Below, one piece after another: positions 59,355 to 64,000 of a DNA stretch of 64,000 bases. Origin of the DNA: an uncultured Fluviicola sp. (lineage in GTDB: Bacteria; Bacteroidota; Bacteroidia; Flavobacteriales_D; Crocinitomicaceae); contig CAJVYC010000013.1 in NCBI GenBank assembly GCA_913009205.1, forward strand, positions 1-64,000, written 5' to 3'. Position 1 is the stretch's first letter. Each line of letters starts with the position of its first letter. A program made the translations under genes and the position numbers. The notes beneath the pieces are model-generated. The model was not told the origin of the DNA and did no database searches. It saw only the letters and a list, made by a program, of their open reading frames with translations.

Positions 59355-61463
59355 ATGAATCATACCAAAACATTTATGAAATTTCTTCTTGCCGCACTTG
59401 GATTGTTTTTAGGCTCATTCGGATTTTCTCAGACTTTCAATGGAGGAACAGGCCCAATTTTAGACAACCAAACCATCGATATTCCGCTTGTCGTATCTGG
59501 ACTTCCGACTGTAATTAATACTACAACGTTTGGCTTAGAGGAAATTTGTCTTGATTTGAATCACACCTATGTAAGTGACCTAACAGTTACTTTAATCGGT
59601 CCAAACGGAACGGAAGTAGGATTATTTTCTTCCATTGGTGGAGGCGGAGATGATATGCAGGTGACTTGTCTGCGCTGGGATGCTTCAAATTCAATAGCAA
59701 CAGGAAGTACACCTTTTAACGGGACATATAAGCCAATGGGACAAATGGGTTCAGTCAATAATGGGCAAAATCCGAACGGAACTTGGTTCTTAAGAATTAA
59801 TGATAATTATGGAGTTGATGAAGGTGTTCTAAATACGTGGTCGGTGACATTCGGAGCAAATCCAGCAGATTATTTTCAATTCGCAGAGTCGGATTTACCA
59901 ATTGTGGTGATCAATACAAATGGACAATCCATTCCAGATGACCCCAAAATAGTGGCCGATATGGGAATTATTTACAATGGGCCTGGTGTGCGGAATTACA
60001 TGACAGATTCATTGAATGAATATGATGGTAAAATTGGAATTGAGCGTCGTGGAAATTACTCGGCGAGCCTTCCACAAAAACCGTATTCTCTCAAGTTGCA
60101 AGATAATTTTGGAAACCAAATTGACTCTTCATTAATAGGCATGCCTGAGGAACACGACTGGCTTTTGGTGGCGAATTACAACGACAAATCCTTTGCTCGA
60201 AATATAGTTCCGAATCGATTGTTTGATGAAATCGGTCATTATGCTCCTCGAAGTAAATTAGTCGATGTTGTTTTAAATGGAGAGTACAAGGGAATTTATT
60301 TACTTACTGAGAAGATTAAACGAGATGGAAACCGCGTGGATGTTGCAGATTTGTTTCCGTGGGAAGTGACGCCGCCAGATATTACGGGTGGTTATATCTT
60401 GAAAGTTGATTATTGGGACAATACAAATTCATGGCAATTGGCAAACAGCCCAATTGACCATCCTGGCTTTGATGTTCACATGGTTTATGTTTACCCAAAG
60501 GTTACTAATATTGCTGGAGCCCAATCTGTTTTTATTCAAGATTACCTTGATCAATTTGAAACGTCGTTGTACGGACCTAATTTTGCCGATCCGATTAATG
60601 GGTTTAGAAAGTACATTAGTACACGATCGTGGTTGGATTACTTTATCGTAAATGAATTGGCAAGAAACGGTGATGGCTTTAAAAAGAGTCGTTATTTCAA
60701 TAAGGAAAAAGACCATGCTGATGGAAGTATCGGAAAACTGAAAGCGGGGCCCGTTTGGGATTTTGATTGGGCTTGGAAAGACATGTGGGATTGCATTTAC
60801 AGCGCAACGGACGGTTCGGAGTGGGCGTACAAAGTAAACAATTGCAATCCTGATGTGAATTCGCCCGGCTGGTTTGTTCGCATGTTTGAAGACCCTCTTT
60901 TTGAAGATGAAATGCGCTGTCGTTATGAGGACTTGAGAAGAAATGTTTTGAGTGAACAGTACTTGCACGCTATGGTCGATTCTGTTGCCTTGGTTGTCGA
61001 TGAAAGTCAGGAATGGCATTATTTAACTTGGGGGAATATGGGCGCGGCTACTGGGACACCAGAAGTACAAGCTCCAGCTCAGACCTATGCTGAGGAAGTT
61101 CAACGGTTAAAAGATTGGATCACGCGGCGCTTGATTTGGTTGGATGACAATGTGCCTGGAACACTCAATGGATGCAGCTTTACTGGTGTTAATGAAATTG
61201 CCAACACGATTTCCATAGAAAGCTTTCCAAATCCTTTTCACGCTGATTTAACTCTGAGTGTTGCTAAAGCACCGAATGAAGATTGCACCATTCAAATACT
61301 GGATCAATCGAGTAGAAGTTTGATGCTTCAAAATATCAAACCTTCGGATTGGACGGAAAACAGCATAAAACTGATCGGACTGGAGACTTTATCAGTTGGA
61401 GTCTACTTCATTGAAATTAAGTTAAACGGTGTCTCAACCACGAAAAAAATAACGAAATTTTGA
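59355..61463 (+). CDS. Secreted P-domain/CotH kinase-like protein with T9SS tail
   Basis: 702 residues from the ATG at 59355 (another ATG at 59376 opens the hydrophobic core directly). Signal peptide KFLLAALGLFLGSFGFSQ. Residues about 25-170 are a proprotein-convertase P domain (LEEICLDLNHTYVSDLTVTL, NGTWFLRINDNYG). Residues about 220-590 are a CotH domain with RRGNYSASLPQKPYSLKL, GIYLLTEKIKRDGNRVD and GPVWDFDWAWKD, the last two carrying kinase-like metal/ATP residues. A T9SS type A tail follows (FPNPFHADLTLSV to KKITKF). CotH proteins elsewhere phosphorylate secreted proteins; extracellular activity here is inference. Confidence 0.87.
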   Translation: MNHTKTFMKFLLAALGLFLGSFGFSQTFNGGTGPILDNQTIDIPLVVSGLPTVINTTTFGLEEICLDLNHTYVSDLTVTLIGPNGTEVGLFSSIGGGGDDMQVTCLRWDASNSIATGSTPFNGTYKPMGQMGSVNNGQNPNGTWFLRINDNYGVDEGVLNTWSVTFGANPADYFQFAESDLPIVVINTNGQSIPDDPKIVADMGIIYNGPGVRNYMTDSLNEYDGKIGIERRGNYSASLPQKPYSLKLQDNFGNQIDSSLIGMPEEHDWLLVANYNDKSFARNIVPNRLFDEIGHYAPRSKLVDVVLNGEYKGIYLLTEKIKRDGNRVDVADLFPWEVTPPDITGGYILKVDYWDNTNSWQLANSPIDHPGFDVHMVYVYPKVTNIAGAQSVFIQDYLDQFETSLYGPNFADPINGFRKYISTRSWLDYFIVNELARNGDGFKKSRYFNKEKDHADGSIGKLKAGPVWDFDWAWKDMWDCIYSATDGSEWAYKVNNCNPDVNSPGWFVRMFEDPLFEDEMRCRYEDLRRNVLSEQYLHAMVDSVALVVDESQEWHYLTWGNMGAATGTPEVQAPAQTYAEEVQRLKDWITRRLIWLDDNVPGTLNGCSFTGVNEIANTISIESFPNPFHADLTLSVAKAPNEDCTIQILDQSSRSLMLQNIKPSDWTENSIKLIGLETLSVGVYFIEIKLNGVSTTKKITKF

Positions 61464-61492
61464 AAAGGTACTTTCCATTTCAATAAAAAGGA

Positions 61493-61500
61493 TAACTTTG
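61493..61500 (+). promoter_or_regulatory. -7 promoter element of tRNA-Leu
   Basis: TAACTTTG, a TAnnTTTG match, 34 bp before the mature tRNA 5' end. Confidence 0.5.
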
Positions 61501-61534
61501 CGATCGCTCTACCAATATAAAGAGCTTATCAAAT

Positions 61535-61616
61535 GCCTCGGTGGCGGAACTGGTAGACGCGCTGGATTCAAAATCCAGTGCCTTCGGGCGTGCGGGTTCG
61601 ATTCCCGCCCGAGGTA
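61535..61616 (+). tRNA. tRNA-Leu, anticodon CAA
   Basis: Acceptor GCCTCGG / CCGAGGT with A73, D-arm GGCGGAACTGGTAGACGC, anticodon stem CTGGA / TCCAG around TTCAAAA (anticodon CAA, decodes UUG), long class II variable arm TGCCTTCGGGCGT, and T-arm GCGGG-TTCGATT-CCCGC. CCA is not encoded; CAAG follows. The first acceptor pair is G1-U72, a wobble. Confidence 0.97.
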
Positions 61617-61618
61617 CA

Positions 61619-61661
61619 AGACGGGACAAGTTTAAATTATTTGAGCTTGTCCTGTTTTCGT
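61619..61661 (+). terminator. Terminator after tRNA-Leu
   Basis: A 10-position stem ACGGGACAAG (61621-61630) / CTTGTCCTGT with one wobble, loop of about 15 nt, then TTTCGTTTTC, an interrupted T-run. Confidence 0.7.
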
Positions 61662-61772
61662 TTTCTGATGCAGCCCTTTTTAATTGAGGAATCGCGGAGA
61701 ATAAAGAATTTACTCTGTGTTTAGATGGTGTTCTTTTTTTGATGTCAAAAATAAAATCCTGTGTTGTTTTAA

Positions 61773-61907
61773 TTTTCGAAACTCAGTCTAATTCTGGAAA
61801 ATGCTTTAACGAAAAGCCACGGATTCAAATTAGAAGATAATATCGTTGGAATTTCGGGAGCTACAGTTTGTGCTGATTTCTTAATCAAAGATTTTAAACT
61901 CGCTTAA
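61773..61907 (+). pseudogene. C-terminal gene remnant with an SGAT motif
   Basis: A 44-codon open frame without a start reads FSKLSLILENALTKSHGF, KLEDNIVGISGATVCADF and LIKDFKLA before TAA at 61905-61907; a stop lies directly upstream at 61770. GISGATV resembles the (S/T)GAT segment of FMN-binding domains. It is probably the leftover 3' end of a deleted gene. The rest of the 550-bp gap before the HTTM gene (61908-62173) shows nothing recognisable. Confidence 0.5.
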
Positions 61908-62173
61908 TGCTAAACTTAAAAACACAGACTTAACAGCATTGAGCGCTTCAGTAAATTAAATTTATCCTGTCGAGGAAAACAGAAACACAAACTCTCTCCA
62001 TCTTTGTTCTGTAATCAGAATAGTAAAGGAACGGCTCTAATCATAAATCAAATATTGATTTCAATTCTATTTGTTGCATTCCATCCAGATTACTTACGGA
62101 AAAGGTGAAATTCCGATTAAAATATACTTAATACTGAATATTGACAAATCAATTTTATTTCTACTTTTAAGTA

Positions 62174-63484
62174 ATGAAGATTTTAACCTACCTTAATCAA
62201 CCTGCACAACCTCAAGGACTTGGTCTATTTCGAATATTTTTCGGATTAATTATTTTATGGGATTTAAAGCGTTTCAATGAAATTAAAATTGTGGAGAGCT
62301 TCTATGCCCACGATCCAATCTTCCATTATGAATTCTTAAATCTTCCTTTACCAGAAATTGGAACCCTTAAATTGTTAATGGGTGTTCTATTTATCTGCGC
62401 CATTCTAATCACTCTTGGAGTAATTTACCGTTGGGCTATGGTAATCTTTGCCCTTGGTTTTTCGTACTTCTTTTTTCTTGACCCGGTTTTGTACAATAAT
62501 CATTTGTACCTCCTTTGTTTGATTAGTTTTATAATGATTTTTCTTCCTGCTGACGGGGCTTTTTCTCTGAATAAAAAGCGAAAACGGGGCACTGTTCCAC
62601 AATGGTCCTATCGACTGTTACAATTTCACATAGTTCTTGTTTATTTCTTTGGTGGCATCGTTAAATTAAACCCCTATTGGCTTGATTTTCATCCAGTAGA
62701 AGAAGTATTGCACGCCGCCGCAAACAGAACGGGGACCGACCTATTTCTAACTGACTGGATGAAATATCTTTTCGCATATGGTGGAATTGCTTTCGACTTA
62801 CTGATTGGTGCGCTCCTTTTAATAAAGAAAACAAGATTCGTAGCAATCATTTCGGCCGTGCTTTTCAACTTACTGAACAGTTATGTATTTAACGACATTT
62901 TCATTTTCCCGTTTTTCATGATCGCTGCCCTTTTACTTTTCATGGATCAGGAAAAACTGTATGGTTGGCTACAAAGAAGAAAATTAATCGCTTCACCAAT
63001 CTCCAAATTAGCAGGGACTCCCTTAAAGAAGTCTGGTTTAATTCTAATTGGCGCTTATGTTCTGTTCCATTTAGTAATGCCTTTGCGACACTATTTCATT
63101 CCTGGGTATACAGATTGGACGGGTGAGGCTCAGCGCTTTTCTTGGCGAATGAAAATACAGTACCGCGAAGTGGAAGAAGTACAGTTTGCTATTTTCGACA
63201 CGGACAAAAATGTAATATATGAAATAGATCCTAAAAAAACATTATTCCCTGATGAGGTTGATCAAATGTGTAATTCTCCCCAATTGATTCTTCAATTTGC
63301 ACATTACCTGAACGATGTAATAGCGCCAAAAAATGGTGTCAAGAATTGTTGGGTGAAGTGTAAAATAAAGGTTCAATTCAATGGCAAACCATCCACTTAC
63401 ATTTTCAATCCAGAACTTGATCTAATTGAGACATCAGAAAAACACGAGTCAATTAATGATTGGATTAACCAGTTACCGAAATAG
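62174..63484 (+). CDS. HTTM-domain membrane protein (gamma-carboxylase-like)
   Basis: 436 residues. The N-terminal 300 residues hold about eight hydrophobic segments with the HTTM signature: GLFRIFFGLIILWDLKRF, SYFFFLDPVLYNNHLYLLCL, QFHIVLVYFFGGIVKLNPYW, and LFNLLNSYVFNDIFIFPFFM. The C-terminal part (FSWRMKIQYREVEEVQF onward) is soluble. This is the fold of vitamin-K-dependent gamma-carboxylase-related proteins; bacterial members lack a proven substrate. The family often has a C-terminal lumenal domain like this one. Monocistronic, converging on recA. Confidence 0.83.
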   Translation: MKILTYLNQPAQPQGLGLFRIFFGLIILWDLKRFNEIKIVESFYAHDPIFHYEFLNLPLPEIGTLKLLMGVLFICAILITLGVIYRWAMVIFALGFSYFFFLDPVLYNNHLYLLCLISFIMIFLPADGAFSLNKKRKRGTVPQWSYRLLQFHIVLVYFFGGIVKLNPYWLDFHPVEEVLHAAANRTGTDLFLTDWMKYLFAYGGIAFDLLIGALLLIKKTRFVAIISAVLFNLLNSYVFNDIFIFPFFMIAALLLFMDQEKLYGWLQRRKLIASPISKLAGTPLKKSGLILIGAYVLFHLVMPLRHYFIPGYTDWTGEAQRFSWRMKIQYREVEEVQFAIFDTDKNVIYEIDPKKTLFPDEVDQMCNSPQLILQFAHYLNDVIAPKNGVKNCWVKCKIKVQFNGKPSTYIFNPELDLIETSEKHESINDWINQLPK

Positions 63485-63523
63485 TAACCCAAATGCTTGA
63501 TTTTTTCATTTGATTAAAATGAA

Positions 63524-63557
63524 AAACGGCATTTCAACCTAAGTTAAAACGCCGTTT
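63524..63557 (-). terminator. Terminator between the HTTM gene and recA
   Basis: A 15-position stem starting AAACGGC (63524-63530) and closing GCCGTTT (63551-63557), with two mismatches and loop CTAA. The minus strand continues TTTTCATTTT, so it mainly ends recA; the rightward side has only TTTCTC. Confidence 0.75.
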
Positions 63558-63607
63558 CTCTACGATATGCTTGTGCCAAAGTTTAACTTAAGCACTATGC
63601 AGTTGTC

Positions 63608-64000
63608 TTACCCCACCAGTTCAACCTCTCCTGATGGCTTAAGAGCATCTTTAATCTTTTGTTCTAATTCTTCCATCAGTTCTGGATTATCTTTGATAAT
63701 CGATTTAACCGCATCTCTTCCTTGTCCAAGTCTTGTTTCTCCATAAGAGAACCAAGAACCACTTTTATTGATGATATTCATATCTACACCAAGGTCTAAG
63801 ATCTCACCAACTTTAGAAATGCCTTTTCCATACATAATATCAAATTCAGCTCTTCTAAATGGAGGCGCAACTTTATTTTTTACAACCTTTACTTTTGTTC
63901 TGTTACCAATAACTTCATCACCATCTTTAATTTGACTTGATCTTCTGATATCGATACGAACTGAAGAATAAAACTTCAATGCATTTCCACCAGATGTTGT
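63608..64000 (-). CDS. recA: Recombinase RecA, C-terminal part (runs off the right edge)
   Basis: About 131 codons of the 3' end; the frame stays open to the window edge ([20 protein letters not shown]), so the 5' part lies outside. Visible: the conserved [12 protein letters not shown] with the loop L2-adjacent segment, [54 protein letters not shown], and the acidic C-terminal helix region. It forms filaments on single-stranded DNA for recombination and SOS induction. Confidence 0.97.
   Translation of the reverse strand, partial: TTSGGNALKFYSSVRIDIRRSSQIKDGDEVIGNRTKVKVVKNKVAPPFRRAEFDIMYGKGISKVGEILDLGVDMNIINKSGSWFSYGETRLGQGRDAVKSIIKDNPELMEELEQKIKDALKPSGEVELVG

Noticed and set aside
60429-61019. 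A 196-codon leftward frame
   Set aside because: Antisense to the CotH domain, which carries clear family motifs.
1-64000. Mobile elements, prophage or genomic island
   Set aside because: No transposase, integrase, phage gene, terminal inverted repeats with target duplications, or tRNA-borne attachment duplication could be found around tRNA-Leu.

Overview
The window looks like a chromosomal stretch from a marine or freshwater member of the Bacteroidota, class Flavobacteriia, most likely close to Crocinitomicaceae or Cryomorphaceae. This rests on five points: low GC with A/T-rich spacers; several secreted proteins ending in the type IX secretion (T9SS type A) sorting domain; upstream sequences that repeatedly match the Bacteroidota -7 element TAnnTTTG instead of a sigma70 -10 box; short or absent leaders; and typical Flavobacteriia gene families (Omp28-like, TPR-LytS kinase with LytTR regulator, YwqK/MORN protein, CotH-T9SS, HTTM). 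The genus is inference. No plasmid, phage, transposase, integrase or CRISPR signal was seen.

Layout. 1-6.9 kb: the 3' part of a giant secreted protein with about 13 Ig-like repeats, an RCC1 block and a T9SS tail. 7.0-15.6 kb: saccharopine-dehydrogenase-family protein, metG, two small proteins, then sucA and sucB (2-oxoglutarate dehydrogenase E1 and E2). 15.9-21.0 kb: an Omp28-like T9SS protein, a membrane-anchored MutS-like ATPase and another T9SS protein. 21.6-27.9 kb: lepA converging on a minus-strand group (DUF3108 protein, OmpA-like protein, leuS). 28.4-31.3 kb: a LytS/LytTR two-component pair, followed by an apparent non-coding RNA gene. 31.7-39.8 kb: cyclase, YceI lipoprotein behind a palindromic operator-like site, HAD phosphatase, methylmalonyl-CoA epimerase, secreted protein, peptide-binding lipoprotein, TonB-dependent receptor. 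39.9-45.8 kb (minus): outer membrane protein with rluB-type pseudouridine synthase, yraN, acpP-fabF-rnc, and a nitroreductase that resembles iodotyrosine deiodinase. 46.7-50.5 kb: purN-marC, a MORN-repeat protein, a LysE exporter. 50.7-58.0 kb: small acidic protein, AddB-like nuclease with an AAA/DUF4143 ATPase, TraB/GumN protein. 58.1-64 kb: hutI, a P-domain/CotH/T9SS protein, tRNA-Leu(CAA), an HTTM membrane protein, and the 3' part of recA running off the right edge.

Most of the content is ordinary core chromosome. Two things stand out. First, the gaps between 42 and 62 kb hold at least six decayed genes that are still readable after frame repair: a vWA-domain protein with three nonsense codons and two frameshifts, an SGNH hydrolase lipoprotein with three in-frame stops, the C-terminus of a TIGR01777-type SDR epimerase, and three unidentified remnants. 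Second, behind the LytTR regulator there is a full promoter, a roughly 190-nt transcript closed by a 15-position long-range stem, and a U-tract, with no ORF. That architecture resembles 6S RNA. It is the best candidate here for an undescribed element, although it could simply be a known Rfam family.
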